A DNA stretch of 64,000 bases, taken from assembly GCF_003945595.2 (NCBI RefSeq), contig NW_024104765.1, positions 2,418,001-2,482,000 of the forward strand, written 5' to 3'. The translations under genes and the position numbers were made by a program. This DNA comes from Pipra filicauda. Lineage: Eukaryota; Chordata; Aves; Passeriformes; Pipridae. The notes below the pieces were generated by a model. It did not search any database and was not told the DNA's origin. It saw only the letters and a list, made by a program, of their open reading frames with translations. Positions within the stretch are counted from its first letter, which is position 1, and each line of letters starts with the position of its first letter. This document shows positions 9,546 through 22,700 of this stretch, piece after piece.

Positions 9546-9604
9546 TTGGTTGGTTGGTTGGTTGGTTGGTTGATTTAGTTGGTTGGTTGGTTGGTTTTTT
9601 TTTT
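9546..9604. repeat. (TTGG)n microsatellite ending in a T10 run
   Basis: About seven TTGG units, an imperfect TGATTTAG interruption, four more units and then ten T. Confidence 0.95.
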
Positions 9605-12600
9605 CCGCAGGTATCTATGACTTCTATCTATCTATGACTTCTCCTTTGGAAGAACAGAGCTTGTTAACATGCTAAGTTTGTATGTCCTTCTCTGGAAAAC
9701 TTCTGTTGCTTGGGAGGAAAGCCAGCAACCAGACTGACATGGTTATCATGCACTGCTATAATACACAGTCACCATTAGGACGGGGGTCTGTGTTTCTTGA
9801 GAGGAAAGATGAAGGGCGTCCATATTAAGACATTTTCACAGAGAGCAGGGGGGTTGTGGCGTGATGTGCTATGGCTTAAAAGCAGCAAAGGCTCTCTCTA
9901 GCTTGTGTGTAGATGATAGCAGTTCTTTCATACAATGGAAGACAAAACCATTTAGATGAACATGTTAATCATTGAACTAAGGAAGCTTTATCCTTGTAAT
10001 CTTAGAGAGCAGAGAGGGGATGTTTCCATTGTTGTTTTCTACATGCAAAGATGAGATCTAGGAGAGCTGTGGTCATGAAAGCAGCACGGGTTGAGCTTCG
10101 CACTCTACATTTATTTCCCTACCTCTTAGTAAATGCATGTGGCTTTAAGCTTAACAATAATCTATGCAAAGTTAAATATTTATGAAAAAGTTTCGCTTTT
10201 AAAATATCATCTGCACTTTTATCTTGCATGTTTATGCTAGATAAGAGGAAATATGTTTCCACTCAAATGGAAAAGCATCAACATTCTATTTCCTGTAAAG
10301 AGATTAAATTACTTCTCTTAAATACAATATGCAGGAAGTTTCCAAAAGCTTCAAGATCACTTAAACAATCACCTTTCTGACACAGCTGCCAACCCTCTTT
10401 TGAATTTAAAAGAAGTAGCTCCACTGTTTTCTGGAGCATCTAATCTCTGCTAGATGAATTCCATGGAGACACATTCCAGTAGTTTAATCTCTATGTCATT
10501 GGATTTCTTGAAAAAATAAATGAGGGACTTCCAGATCAGCACTGAGGTCTTAGATTCTGACCTTTTTTATTTCAAATTAAGACAAAAAAAGTAAAAGCAC
10601 TAGACCTAGAATCTAGGTCCCTAAATATGTACCCAGCACTTGCAGAAGTATTTTGCTTTAGAAAAGGATATTGTAAATTTTAGGAATTATTACATGGTAT
10701 ATAGTGTACTGATCTTGATATTAAAAACACTTACAAGACTAAAGTTGAAGATTTGACTGATTGAGCATTGGTAATAGTAATTTCAGTGGAGCCAGTTATA
10801 AAGTTAATCATACATATAAATGTTTGCATGACAAGATATATTATTAAAAATAATTTTCCTAAATGCCTTTATCATGTCTCCATTGAGATTCCACTTCTGG
10901 GTCCTATATACAAAATAAAACTGAAAGGGAATTTGAACCTATTGTCGTTTCCATTTTGTGAACACTAGAGTAGAGGGAGCAAAGAAAATATGAAACAGAA
11001 TAGTGTACTCACCTTTTATAAAAAAATTATAACAGAAAATCAAAATGGAATGACAAATGGAGACTGTTTGCACTGCAACAGTTTTATATTGGGCCTTAGA
11101 TTAAATTCTGACTATAGGTAATAGTCACTTCTAAATAATAGTTATGTCTTACTTTACATAAACACCTTCTGAACACTCATTGGAAACAGATATTTTGCAC
11201 TAATTCCTTTGCAGAGTGGTGGATGCTTGTCCATTTAGTTAAATTTAAGTAAAGAATAAAGTGCAAATGTTTCCCAAAGCTGCATTAAAAAACCTTCATG
11301 AACTCAAAACACAAAACCAAAATTCATTTATACCCTGTCAGTTATTACTCAGAATATAGGATAAATCAGTCTCTCACTGTTCACATGATCTACATTCAGC
11401 TATATTTTTAGAAAAGAAATATTGAAAGATGAGTACAAGAAAATACTGTTGATTCACCTAGAAACAATAATAATTATTAGTTCTCTATAAGATAGTCTTG
11501 AGATAATAGCCATAATAGGTCTTCTATTAAGTAAAAGTAAGATATCTCTTTACAGAAGAGGACCCGGAGGGGAAATACAGATGTACAAAAACCTGTTTGA
11601 TTTATATAGTTCTGTGACTTAGAATACCAGCCTGGGATTCTCATGAAAATTTTACAGTCAAACTAGTAAACAATTTTCTTCTACATCAACTGAAGAATTC
11701 CAAGTAATAACTTGTTCATCTGCAGCAAGTGTTCATTTGACTTCCAGTGCCAGTTAAGTTACCCTGTGAATACAGGAAATTATAATTTTTCTCTATGTCA
11801 TTTGTATTACTAGCAAAATATTTAACATATATTTGTAATCTTTCCCATAGGAAAATTTCTGAATGCATTCATTTGGATTTTCCAGGAATTTTGATCTCTT
11901 GACACAGATGACAGTAATATTGCCTTAAATTCTGTGAAGTGGTGCTCACCTGCTCTCATACAGATGCAGACATTGTTGCACTCCTTGTGGTAACAAAAGC
12001 TTTTATTTAAAATCCTCTAATGAGCCATTGAGGAAAGGATATGACTAATAATTGAAATTCAGTTCATATGACCTTGACAGACAGCCAATACAGAGCACTG
12101 GAGAGGAGCACACAATGAAACTGATATTGAAAAAAAAAATCCTTTTAAACATATCCTATTGAGAGTGGGTTTTTCTCTTCATCACTCATTCACAATGGAA
12201 ATGGATTGAGGTAAAATGAGTTTCCATATCCTCACATATGGACCAGTGTATTCACCAAACGCCCATTTTATCTAACACAGCATCTTAAGGGGATCAAGAT
12301 GGATCCATTGGAAAGACTTTGGTATATATTCACCCACAAGTCCAAGGAGTTAAAGAAATGAACATCTGAAAAGGGTATATGTCTTTGAATATCCTCTTGA
12401 GTGAAGCTCTTTTTTTTCCAGCTAAACACCCTATAATAGGTCACTAGAATGCTTCTGGTATGAGGTTATTATGGCCAGAGGACCCTTCTCTAACTCTCCA
12501 CAATTGTTTCACATGGAACCTAAATTACTTAACACTTTCTTGAATGGATTCCACTGTAAGGCAATAAAATGTGCTAAGGGGAACCGAGGAGCAATACTGG

Positions 12601-14033
12601 AGCAAATCTGATTTCTGTTACCACCCACCGTTTAATTGCTTCGGTGTCTGAAGTCTCTGACCATTTAATCTTTGAGGCACTAATAATGTGCCCAAATGAT
12701 CAGTTACAAGTTTTTAAAAATTGCCTTGTGTACATGCATTAGGAGCTCTTGGTAGACTGCAGCAGGAAGGAGTTGCTATAGAAACACAACCTTAACCCAC
12801 TCCACTCGCTGATGGTTATAAAGAGATACAATGGTCCCCAAATAACTACTACTAATCCACATGATATTCGAAAATTGCTAGGTTTTTGCTGTCAAAATTC
12901 TCACTTGCAGTACCAGGGAACCTCCCTCTCCTTCCCTGCACCCTAGCCTCTCACCTTTGCATTCAAACCTTCCCAGATGGAACTTTGTTTGAGTATCTAC
13001 TTGCCTGTGTTATTTTGTTCTGTTTTGTGAAGACAGCTGAATTCAGCAGTGATCTGCACAATGTGAAGAACTCAACAAGATTAAATAAAATCAGTTTCTT
13101 TATCAGAAAAATCTGTGCCACCAACTGGCAAAATGAGTTGGGAACATCAAGTTGGAGTAATGCTTGGAAGAAACGAACCTTTTATTTCATGTAGCTTTTT
13201 CTACCTGATTCAGACCACCCGAAAACCGGTATCCCATCCATTAATACACTTCACCTACTTTTCAGAATTTGTCTCCTTAACCTGGTAGGTGATTAAATGT
13301 GTCCTTTCTGCCATTCCTTATTCATCTTTTAACATTCCCAACATTTAATCGCCTGTGAGTGAATAGAAGTACATGCACAGTACAATTAATCTCCTTTCTC
13401 AATGTAATTCAGTTTGAGATGACAATCTTTGAAGAAAACTCAAAAGTTAAATCTACCCAGGACTAAAATTAAATCCAAGACATCTTGTGGAGACTACCAC
13501 AGTCTAATCTTAAACCATTCATTCAGGAGGTAGAAGACCTGACTTCTAGACTATCCCCAGCCTGGAGAGAGGTTTAAACCTACAACATAATGGCCATTTT
13601 TTCCCATTGAGATTGTTTCCTGCTCTGAGAAAAAAAAAAAAGTCCTGTAATTGAATCAGAATAATTAGGGAACTTATTTGGCATAAATTATCACAACTGG
13701 ATTGTCTTCCAAGGGCATTGAAACAAAGGGGAGACTTAAGCAGTATCTTTCTCTGCAGATACCATACATCTGCTTTCCTCTGCTGACTAAGATTGCAGAT
13801 GGTTCTTTTAGATTACTTGGATTAGTGTCTTTCTCCTTTCTAGATATGAGCATCTACAGTGTCATTTGGGTAATATCTGGGCTAGATATCTAGCATGTTA
13901 AAAATCCCAAATTCCAGATTCATTTCCTTCTTTATAAAATCCTCAATCTTGTAACTAAAAGGAATATATTTATTTTTTGGTCCGTAAATGCTTGTGAATT
14001 ATCCTCCCTGTCAGAATTTTCTGTTTAACTGAT
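9605..14033. other. Unique AT-rich sequence, no gene seen
   Basis: Over 4 kb with no recognisable transposon or exon. Open frames at 10768-10968, 12886-13194 and 13702-13893 resemble no family known to me. The 102-residue one at 12886 has no splice context or domain pattern. Confidence 0.55.
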
Positions 14034-14455
14034 TGACCTCATTCGGACTGGGATAAAGTTACTTTTCTTCCTAGTAGCTGGTAGAGGGCTGTGTGTTTGA
14101 TTTAGAATGAGAATAATGTTGATAAGATACTGATGTTTGAGTCACTGTTAATCACTGTTTACACTACATCAAGGACTTTTCAGCTTCTCACACCACCCCA
14201 CCAGTGAGTAGACCGGGGAACACAAGAAGCTGGGAGGAGACACAGCCAGAACAACTGACCCAAGCTGGCAAAAGGGGTATTCCACACCACATGATTTCAT
14301 GCTCAGTTTGTAAAGTAGTGGAAAAGCTGGATGGGGGTTGCTGCTTGGGAACTGCCTGGGCATCAGTGGGTGGCTTGTGAGTAACTATTGTTCATCACTT
14401 GTTTTTTATATCACTTGTTTTGTATTACTATTATTCCTTCCTTTTCTGTATTTAT
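14034..14455 (+). mobile_element. Avian ERVL-type LTR, 3' truncated
   Basis: This matches the very common avian ERVL LTR layout. It has a TGACCT... start with CGGACTGGGATAAAGTTA, then TAGTAGCTGG and TTGATTTAGAATGAGAATAA (14098-14117). Next come TCAAGGACTTTTCAGCTTCTCA (14170-14191), ACAAGAAGCTGGGAGGAGAC, GGGGTATTCCACACCAC and CTGCCTGGGCATC. It follows the same order of blocks as the LTR at 58296, confirming a shared family by comparison within this window. The expected 3' third (ATTAAA signal, U5 and the CCACA end) is missing after about 14455. It is a promoter and polyadenylation relic of an endogenous retrovirus; no viral gene adjoins it. Confidence 0.85.
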
Positions 14456-14957
14456 ATATATAGTAAGTAAGATATACTCAGGTATCCCTCAAAAATGCCA
14501 ATGCTTTCAAATTCAAGAATTCAAAAAGGTTTACTTTGAAGGCAAGAACACTAAAAAACTTACAAGCAAAATATCTGCACCAGCTGCAGAAAACTATGGG
14601 CCTGAGAAAGTCACACCTTCTGATCTCTTCTTCAGGCTTTTATTATTGCTGGCTCCCCTATTCTCTCTCAGGACTGCAGTGGCCCTATAGCATGTCTGAA
14701 AGCATTATCTCTCTCCTCACATATCAGAGAGAGAGGTTGAAAACTTCTCTGGCATGCAGCAGAAGAGAGCATCGAAACTACCTTTGAAAAAGGTTTTCCT
14801 TTTAGGCAGAAAAGCCTTCCTAAGCAAAAACAAGTTCTAACTCTTCATTACAAATTATTCTGAAAGGATACCATTCCTACATACATTTATGTGGATATAG
14901 CATGCCATAGTATATATATAGGAGTCCATCATATTTATAGTATTCTTTTCCATTTTT
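14456..14957. other. Unique sequence between LTR and microsatellite
   Basis: No feature recognised. Two overlapping open frames (14388-14690 and 14536-14787) cover the LTR edge and this sequence; neither looks like a protein family. Confidence 0.5.
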
Positions 14958-15035
14958 TTATATATATATATTTTATATATATTTTTATATATATATACAC
15001 ATACACACATATATATATATGTGTGTGTGTGTGTG
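14958..15035. repeat. (TA)n/(CA)n/(TG)n compound microsatellite with palindrome
   Basis: Alternating TA runs pass into ACACAC, ATATAT and GTGTGT. Positions 15003-15026 form a perfect 24-bp palindrome (six bases ACACAC, twelve of AT, six GTGTGT). The open frames on both strands here are artefacts of the repeat. Confidence 0.95.
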
Positions 15036-15076
15036 AAAAACAAAACAAAAAACCCCTGTCAAAAAGTCTGTGACTG

Positions 15077-15434
15077 TGTCCTGGTTCTGGCCAAGAATAG
15101 GGTTAACTTGCAGTAGCCAGGAGTGGGCACGGCTGGGGCCCAGAGGTTATTCTGTGCCACCCACGTCACCCCCCGGGGGAAATGAGTCTCTTCTGGGAAG
15201 AAGGGGTTCCTTTGGGTTGAGCAAGCTTGGTGGATAGAGCAGTGGGGTAACACTGGTCCTGTGCTGGAGGGAGCAATCCGGCTGACCTGGCTGCAGTCAG
15301 ATCGAGCTCTGCCGTGAGCATTTTTGCATATGAATCACTCTCTCTCCCCATATAGTGTGAGTGCACAGTCCCCACTTCTCTCTCACATTGAGTCATTGCT
15401 TACTTATTCACCCTAAGATGTGGTCAACACCACA
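15077..15434 (+). mobile_element. Avian LTR of a second type (TGTCCTGG...ACCACA)
   Basis: The block opens with TGTCCTGGTTCTGGCCAAGA and ATAGGGTTAACTT, typical for avian ERVL-class LTRs. It continues with CAGTAGCCAGGAG and GGGGCCCAGAGGTTATTC (15137-15154), is GC-richer than its flanks and ends near ACACCACA. It differs through its body from the 14034 and 58296 copies, so it belongs to another subfamily. The hexamer TGACTG occurs just before the start (15071-15076) and again at 15446-15451, a possible target duplication, though the proposed end would then lie 11 bases further and lack CA. No internal viral gene is present, so it is probably a solo LTR. Confidence 0.65.
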
Positions 15435-16685
15435 TTTGAAAGTAATGACTGTTTTAGAAATTCTCACAGTGAAGTTGTTGGCTTTCTAATGCTCTACATT
15501 TGCTTGGGGGGAACTAGTGTTTTACTACAGATTAGTCATTCCTATGGCAATTAAAAATGTCTGCCTTTTCCTTTTCTTTTTATGCTTCTTACAATTTCAA
15601 GAGATACCGTGGAAACATGTCACATTTCACTCCAAACACCCAATTTATAATAATATTAATAAAAACCAAACAAAAAAAAAACCCAACCATTTAAAGAAAC
15701 AGTTTCTTCTCAGTTTGGCATTGCTACTGCTTAGACCCAAAACAATGAACATGTCTAGAAATACATTGTTTATAGGATGGGAACCATAAATTTAAGACAG
15801 TTATTATTTCACCTTTGGTGTGATATAGGCTCGGGGACTTGAAGTAATTCTTTAGTTAAGTGATACTGTGACTGTGCAATGTAGTTGACTGTGTATGATC
15901 TCTAAATTAGTAATTCTGTTAAGTAGCCTGACATGTTCTGAGTTTAATCAGAAATATAAAGGATTTTTTTTAAAAAACAAAACTACATTGCTTAGTTTTA
16001 GACCACTAAAAATATTCTGTGCAATATACCAAATGAAAAAAAAGTCAGTTATTATGTCTGCAATCATTACATCATTTTGAAGGTTAATTGGTAATAAAAT
16101 CTGAAATGTCCAAGCTGTTACAATCACAACTATTATATCATTTTTAGAATAAAGATCACATAACTATTGAACTATAACAGACCTTCCCATTTTTATGAAA
16201 TATGTCTCAGGAGCTCTGTTAATCTCTTCTGGGCCATCTGTCCTATTTGAATCAAAGAAGATAGAGACTTTTGGGATCAGGGAGAAAGTAAGGCACTGCA
16301 TTCTGGGACATATCTAACTTAGGTAGAAAAATCCAGGAGGGGTTGTTAAATAAGGATCATTGAACAGGGCACATGAATGACTAGAAGTCCGGCTAGAAGA
16401 CTCCTAAAAGTGCAGTTCTTTACACAGAATTTTACCACAGCTTGCTGAAGTTAGTAAGAGAAAATAAAAATTACAGTGGTTGAAGTTTGGATTCTCCAGA
16501 CTTTATTAGAAGAATAAAGAAATTACTTTTCTCGTCTTCATGATATTTCTCTCCTGCTCATTGTGGCTTTTGTCTTATAAAGGAGAAAAAAATTATTTTT
16601 GTGTAAGTATATGCTGAAAAATGGCAATATAATTTAATGAGATTATTGGTATCAATTGTTGAGCCTCTGCCAGAGAAAGAGATTT
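15435..16685. other. Unique AT-rich sequence, nothing recognised
   Basis: No repeat or exon supported. Open frames at 15517-15789 and 15895-16080 are AT-driven and match nothing known. Confidence 0.55.
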
Positions 16686-16754
16686 TTGTTGGTGGGTTTT
16701 GGTTGTTTGTTTTTTGTGGTTTGTTTGTTTGTTTGTTTGTTTGGGGTTTTTTTT
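16686..16754. repeat. T/G-rich stretch with (GTTT)n core
   Basis: Low-complexity T and G, with about six GTTT units at 16719-16742 and a terminal T8. Confidence 0.9.
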
Positions 16755-19700
16755 ACTGCAAGGGGTGTTCATGGTATAAAAACTTAAATAACCACTAAGA
16801 AAGCATCAATATTTAATAAACCACAGAATTACGATAATGAAATTTACTAAAGTCTAGCAATCATGGGCCTTTCTTATTGCCCTGGCAGAATAAGCTGTTA
16901 AAACTGCAGCCACCTCTGAAGCAGATGCCAGAAAGGCTCCAGCGAGCTCAGGTCCTCATCAGAGTTGCCCCTTGGTGCTATGCCATATCCACTCTGTCTT
17001 CAGGGGTAATCCTCACACTCTTTCTGTCTCCACTACCAGAATGGTTCACTGTTGGTTTATCAGTGTACCCCTGGGAAGAAGTACGTGGAGATTTCTCTTT
17101 AATTGGAACTATGCATTTTGAAACAGCTCAAGGTATTTTAATGGCCTCCTAGATGTCAGTGGGGAACCACATTTTTTATCGGGTTCAGCAATTCAACAAT
17201 GAACAACCTTTTCAGAGCTGCCAGTGACAGTGAGTTTAGACTGCTGTATGTGCATTTGCTTCTCTTTGAATGCTTCATCTCTCTGCAAGCAATATTGTCC
17301 AACAAGGGAAAAGGACTTTTTATTACTTCAACTGTAAACATCAAAAGTTGGCTCTCATCTTTTCCTCTTCAACTTAGTACAAATAACCAACTAGTGAAAG
17401 AGCAAGAACTGCCTTCAACACAATACAAAAGAATCGGAATAGCCAAAGTTGTAAAAAATCTGAACTACGTATGTGGCTCCCTGATAAAAACATTGTTATG
17501 TTAAGCCACTGGGTTGACTAGACTAAAATTACATACTGAACCTTGCTTTTAAGCACATCATTTTGGAGGCTGAATTTCAGACTTCAGTTTTCCTAATCTC
17601 TGAAACCTTTATGTACAACATAGTTAAAATATTATTTTGAATTTAATTTGTTGAAAGCTCTACTGGTTTTAGTATGTGACTTGGAATACAGTGCAGTGCC
17701 ATAAATAATATTTAAGTATATTTAGTTAAAAATAATTCACATAGACAACCATCTTCACAACTATCAGATACACTGATAGCACAGCTCTGAATATAATACT
17801 CCTGAAACAGTATGCTTCACATTATCTCAGTAGTACAAGCAGAGAAGAAGAAGGACATTTTTTTGTGTAAAGACATGGTGTTTTATGCAAACATAGGTAT
17901 ATTTGGGTTTTGCACTTAGAACTTTTGCACTGTCAAACTAGTAAGTGCAATGGGGAGATTCCCATTGATGAGAGGCCACTTTGAGTAGAAGAAAAGAAAT
18001 CCAAATTCTGAAAAGCCCTAGATATTTTAAGTTACTATGGCTTGTTGAGGTGCCATGTGTAAGCTAAACCAGTGTAACAGACGCATCGTGTACTCTCATC
18101 TCATGGTAAGTGCAAAGTAAAAATTCCAAAAAACTCCAAGTTTTGGGTTTTATTTATTTTATTTCTTTTAAATTACATGTTTTATTTCTCATTTGCAAGG
18201 GGTTAGGTATCCACATAAACCCAGTTAAAGCACCTATCTACCATGTGATAAGTCAATTATATATATCTTAATCTGTATATTCTGTGCTGATATGCATGTA
18301 AGAATTATTCACATTCTCATGTTTTAAGTGGCTTTGCTGAGGTGCACTTGCCATTTCTTAATTTATTCTTATAATATTTATTCTCTTTTGCAATTATGAC
18401 TGTGCCTTTGCTTTTCCTATGACCACACCATCTGGAAAGCTGATAGAATTACCACCAGATCAGAGACCAACCATGCCTCTGACACCAAGAATGCCATTAG
18501 AAGGAAGGGAAAATAGAAGGGAGGTACTTTATTTAGTGCAATAATTCAACATCAGATGGGAGCTGATGGCCCCTCATGCCAGAGCTATCTCCCTGGAGTG
18601 AGAAACCCTCTACCCACATTCATTCCCTCTAATCTACAGTGTCCTAGGCAATGTCCTGAGATATCAGTCAAGGATCTGGAGCCAACACCTGGTGATTTTG
18701 TTTCTGTCTGTGCTTGCTCTAATAAATCTGGTAATTAACTCAGAGATGAAAGGAGGCTATAGTATATTCTAAGGTCAAAAAAGACTGCATGACAGTGTTG
18801 ATGGCTGAGCTTTCAGATCTTCTCCTGAAAACAGTCAGTGCACCTACTTCACCTAAGGCTTTTTTAAGATGATCTGTCAGCAACTGAGGACTAAAATGAA
18901 TTTTCCATGGGTGTTAGCCTGCTTTGAATGCATTCGCATTCCTCAGGTCACTACTGGTGGCATGTCACCAGCAGTTGTCAGTTCTCATGCTCGTGGACTT
19001 CCTGTCACCAGGCAGAAAAGAAAGTGTCAGCCTTATTTAAGATAAGGATGACCAGATTACTAAACACAAGTGTCACAGAATAATATTTTGATTTGTTAAA
19101 ATTTCATGATCTTGTCATATTCTTGGCATCTTCTGGAGTAACTGGAGAAGAACGTGTTTTGTCAAGGACTATGGCACAGCATGCAATAGACTATTTGGAG
19201 ACTATAATGACTTCTAGAGGACTGCAGATAGTAGTAGTATCAGTCAGCAGTAGGAAAGGGATAGATACTCCCAAGGGCATGAGATATCTCAAGAAGTGTG
19301 TCCGTACAGACTTACTGCCTGATGGACTGAGTTTCACTTAGTCAGCTTCCAGATGATGACAACTTGCACTGGGATTAGGTATTTGGAAGAGATATACTCT
19401 ACTGCCCTCCCTTGGTCAGCCCATTATGGAGAGGATGAACATGCCCTTGCCTAGAGGAAGGGTGGCCAACCTCTGCTGCTTGTGACGTACCTGAAGGGCT
19501 TCACTCCTCCCAGTGTGTGCAGACTGTACCCAGAAGCAGAGGGAGACACAGTTTGAAGGCCAGTCTTTCAGTGTGTCTCCAGCCATATCAAGGAACACAC
19601 ACTGGATTCAGCAAGGCGTCCAACCCTTTATGAGCTTCCTACAGCTACCGGTAGGGTCAGTGTGATGCCAGTAGTTCTGCTGCATTCTGTGTGCTGAGAA

Positions 19701-21630
19701 GGACTGGGCATGTCTACAATCAAGAGACTGTAAGAATATGACGTGGTGTGTAAGAAAAGACAGATGTAAACATTTAAACCCAAATGCCTTAAAACATTCT
19801 TTCAACTGGTTTTAGATTGCAGTATACTTGTGACTAAAAAGCCATTTTTTTAGTGGCACATATATATATTGTCCCCATATACTTAAAATACTTTAATACT
19901 TTCATGGATTCTGTCTATATTAGAGATATTTAAGAGCCTTATAGCTAATGACTATTTTAAGTAATATTTCAAGGATTAGGTAGAAAAGAACTTGTGTCTC
20001 TGTTCTCTTTTGTCTTGAAAGTCTGTCCTAGCATGAAAAATAGGTTGTGTTCATTCCTACGAAAAACAACCTCAGTCCTTGCTTAGAGGAATAAAGTAAT
20101 GCAACTAAAAAAGGTCATAATTTCCCCAGCTTATGTGGAAAAAAGATACATAGAACAAAACTATTCCGCATTTGTATGCAAAAAACCCCCAAACCAATAT
20201 AGTAGCAAAGACAGCAATATATCCATCCTTTCTATTCCACAAAGAGATCCGGAGAGCAACATAAAACTCTGAGCTTCCCCAGAACTTCCTCCTGGCTCTT
20301 TTCCTACCCTCCCTTAAAGTGTGACACTTATAAAATTATTTCAGTGGATCTCTGTCTGTCACAAGCCCTTGTGATTTCTCCTCAGTGCTGAAGAATGATT
20401 AAAATCACCCCAGGGGAGTTAAAGCTGCAGCGAAAAAACTGTATGATTACTCTGCACTCCAAAGTATTTTAAACTGGATGCATAACAGATAGAATAACTA
20501 GTCTGTAAGTGCAACTACATTGTCCCAAATGAAGAGAATGTACATTTCAGTTGTGCTACAAAGGGGAAGCTAAATTATGCGTTGTACTAATTCTTATGAG
20601 GTCTTTTTCACATGCATGAAAATCAACCAAAGTTATCAGACTATTTTAGGCATTATTTTCATTCTTTTCTTTACTCTCAGATATCAAAAATTGTCAGATG
20701 CCTATGATTTCCTCTATGCACAATGTTCTTCAACAACGAGATCTAATTTCACCAGTTCTGCTGTCTGCAGTGAATTTTTTTCACACAGCTCTAGATGGCA
20801 GTGCTGATAAACAGCTAGTACATTCAGCAGGGATAGATTTTACTTGGTGAACTGCTACAATTGATATGGAGTCTTAACCTTTCCTCCACTTACCCTATTT
20901 CCCACTCTACCACCTGCAGCCCTATAAACAGAAAAGACTTGCATGATGGAAGCCATCTGTACAGTAACTCATCAGAGTGCTGAAGAGCTGTTCTGCTCAA
21001 GTGTTATCAATGCCTTCCAACTCACTGTGTATTTTTCTTATTGCTAAAAACAATCCCAAGAATTCTCTTTGGCAGATTAGTAAGGAATTCAAGTAGCAGA
21101 TGTTCAAATCACTTTTTATTTTTTGCATATTGAATCTCCATAAGGACGCTAAGATCTGTTTCTTGGTATTTGTGCTAAGTGTAGCAGTTCAATCATTTCT
21201 GCTCTATAGAAAGCAACTGTGATATAAGGAAATGACTGTGAAAATATTATCTGAAACCCCATGTACATTTTTTTAAAATTATGTTTAGCCACCCTGGGAA
21301 ATGCCACAAACAACATGTACTGACTTTTATGCCTATGTTTTCCCCACAAAGAATAAACATCATGTCATAGGCAATACCTGAACACTTGTTTACAGGTTAC
21401 TGCTGCACAAACTTCCTTCTATCAAAACTCTCCCTGATGTACTACAAATAGAAATGTCTACCTGACATTCCTTAGTATAAATTCAGCATACAAAATTGTC
21501 CCCTGAAGATACGACTGAAGTTGTCTGGTGGGATAAAATCTACTGGGTTAGTTGAACTGAAAATCTTTTTGATAGCATACTTATCTTCAGTATATATTGA
21601 GGCATACTTACAGACTTTTCATTATAATTT
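16755..21630. other. Unique sequence, no gene seen
   Basis: Nearly 5 kb without a recognisable transposon. The part from about 16860 to 17510 is somewhat GC-richer and holds two adjacent open frames (16877-17152 and 17199-17504), but no domain or splice pattern that I trust. An imperfect palindrome, CTGGTGGCATGTCACCAG, lies near 18954-18971. Confidence 0.5.
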
Positions 21631-21724
21631 ATAGAATCATAGAATCACAGAATATGCTGAGTTGGAAGGAACCCATCTGGATCATCAAGTCCAACTCCCA
21701 GCCCTATGCAGGACACCCCAAGAA

Positions 21725-22195
21725 TCACACCATGTGCCTGAGAATGTTGTCCAAACAATTCTTGAACTCTGTCAGGCTTGATGCTGTGATCATTTCCCTG
21801 GGGAGCCTGTTCCAGTGCCCAATCACTCTCTGGGTAAATAACCTTTTCCTGATATCTAATCTAAACCTCTCCTGGCACAGCTTCATGCCATTCCCTTGGA
21901 TCCTGTCACTGATCATGGGAGTGAAGAGATTGGTACCTACCCCTCCTCTTCCCCTCTTGAGGATATTGGAGTCAGCAAGGAGGTCTCCTCTCAGTCTCCT
22001 CTTCTTCAGGCTGAATACACCAAGTGCCCTCAGCAGCTCCTCATAAGGCTTCACCTCCAAACCCTTCACCATCCTCATGGCCCTCCTTCGTACAGGCTCC
22101 AATAGCTTAATGCCTTTTTTATATTGTGGTGCCCAAAACTGCACATGGTACTCAAGGTGAGGCCACACCAGTGCAAAGTAGAGTGGGACAATCAC
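21725..22195 (-). pseudogene. CR1-C ORF2 C-terminal half
   Basis: A 156-residue open stretch is the longest readable CR1 piece here. It starts at [20 protein letters not shown], the segment after the RT palm. It runs through [51 protein letters not shown] and [15 protein letters not shown] to LDNILRHMV and the natural stop. It has no start of its own: the methionine lies inside the domain, and the upstream part is in another frame. The intact reading frame suggests moderate age rather than function. Confidence 0.88.
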
Positions 22196-22413
22196 CTCCT
22201 TTGGCCGGCTGGCAATGAATGAACTTCAGGACACGGTTGGTCCTCCTGGCTGCCAGGGCGCCACTGACTCATATTTAACTTGCCACCAACTAGGACCCTC
22301 AGGTCAATTTCTGCAGTGCTGCTTTCCATCCTCTTGTTCCCTAGTCTATACACAGAACCAGGATTGCCCCATCCCAGGTGCAGAATCCAGCACTTGCCCT
22401 TGTTAAACTTCAT
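22192..22413 (-). pseudogene. CR1-C RT fragment after the catalytic motif
   Basis: [14 protein letters not shown], a hallmark CR1 strand, is followed by [20 protein letters not shown] and [15 protein letters not shown]. Then a frame change turns the tail into unrelated residues. The upstream FADD motif is in a different frame because of the 11-bp duplication at 22530-22551 and other indels. Confidence 0.82.
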
Positions 22414-22529
22414 ATGGTTGATGATTGTCCATCTCTCTAATTTGTCAAAGTCTCTCTGCAGGGCCTTTCTGCATCCGAGGGAATCATGAGCTCCACTTGA
22501 TTTAGTGTCGTCGGCAAATTTACTTAGTG

Positions 22530-22551
22530 TTCTTTTGAGTTTCTTTTGAGT
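22530..22551. repeat. 11-bp exact tandem duplication inside CR1-C
   Basis: TTCTTTTGAGT occurs twice back to back (22530-22540 and 22541-22551). Eleven is not a multiple of three, so it shifts the CR1-C frame just ahead of the FADD motif. Confidence 0.92.
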
Positions 22552-22700
22552 TCTGCATCCAGGTTATTAATGAACAAGTTGAAGAGAACTGGGCCAAGGA
22601 TGGAGCCCTGCAGAACCTCAGTAGTGACAGGACACCAGCCTGATGTAACTCCATTCACTATAACTCTTTGTGCCCAACCCGTGAGCCAGTTGCTCACCCA

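Noticed and set aside
18954..18971. Imperfect palindrome around GGCATGTC, p53-site-like
   Set aside because: It misses the half-site consensus by at least one base and lacks a proper partner half-site.
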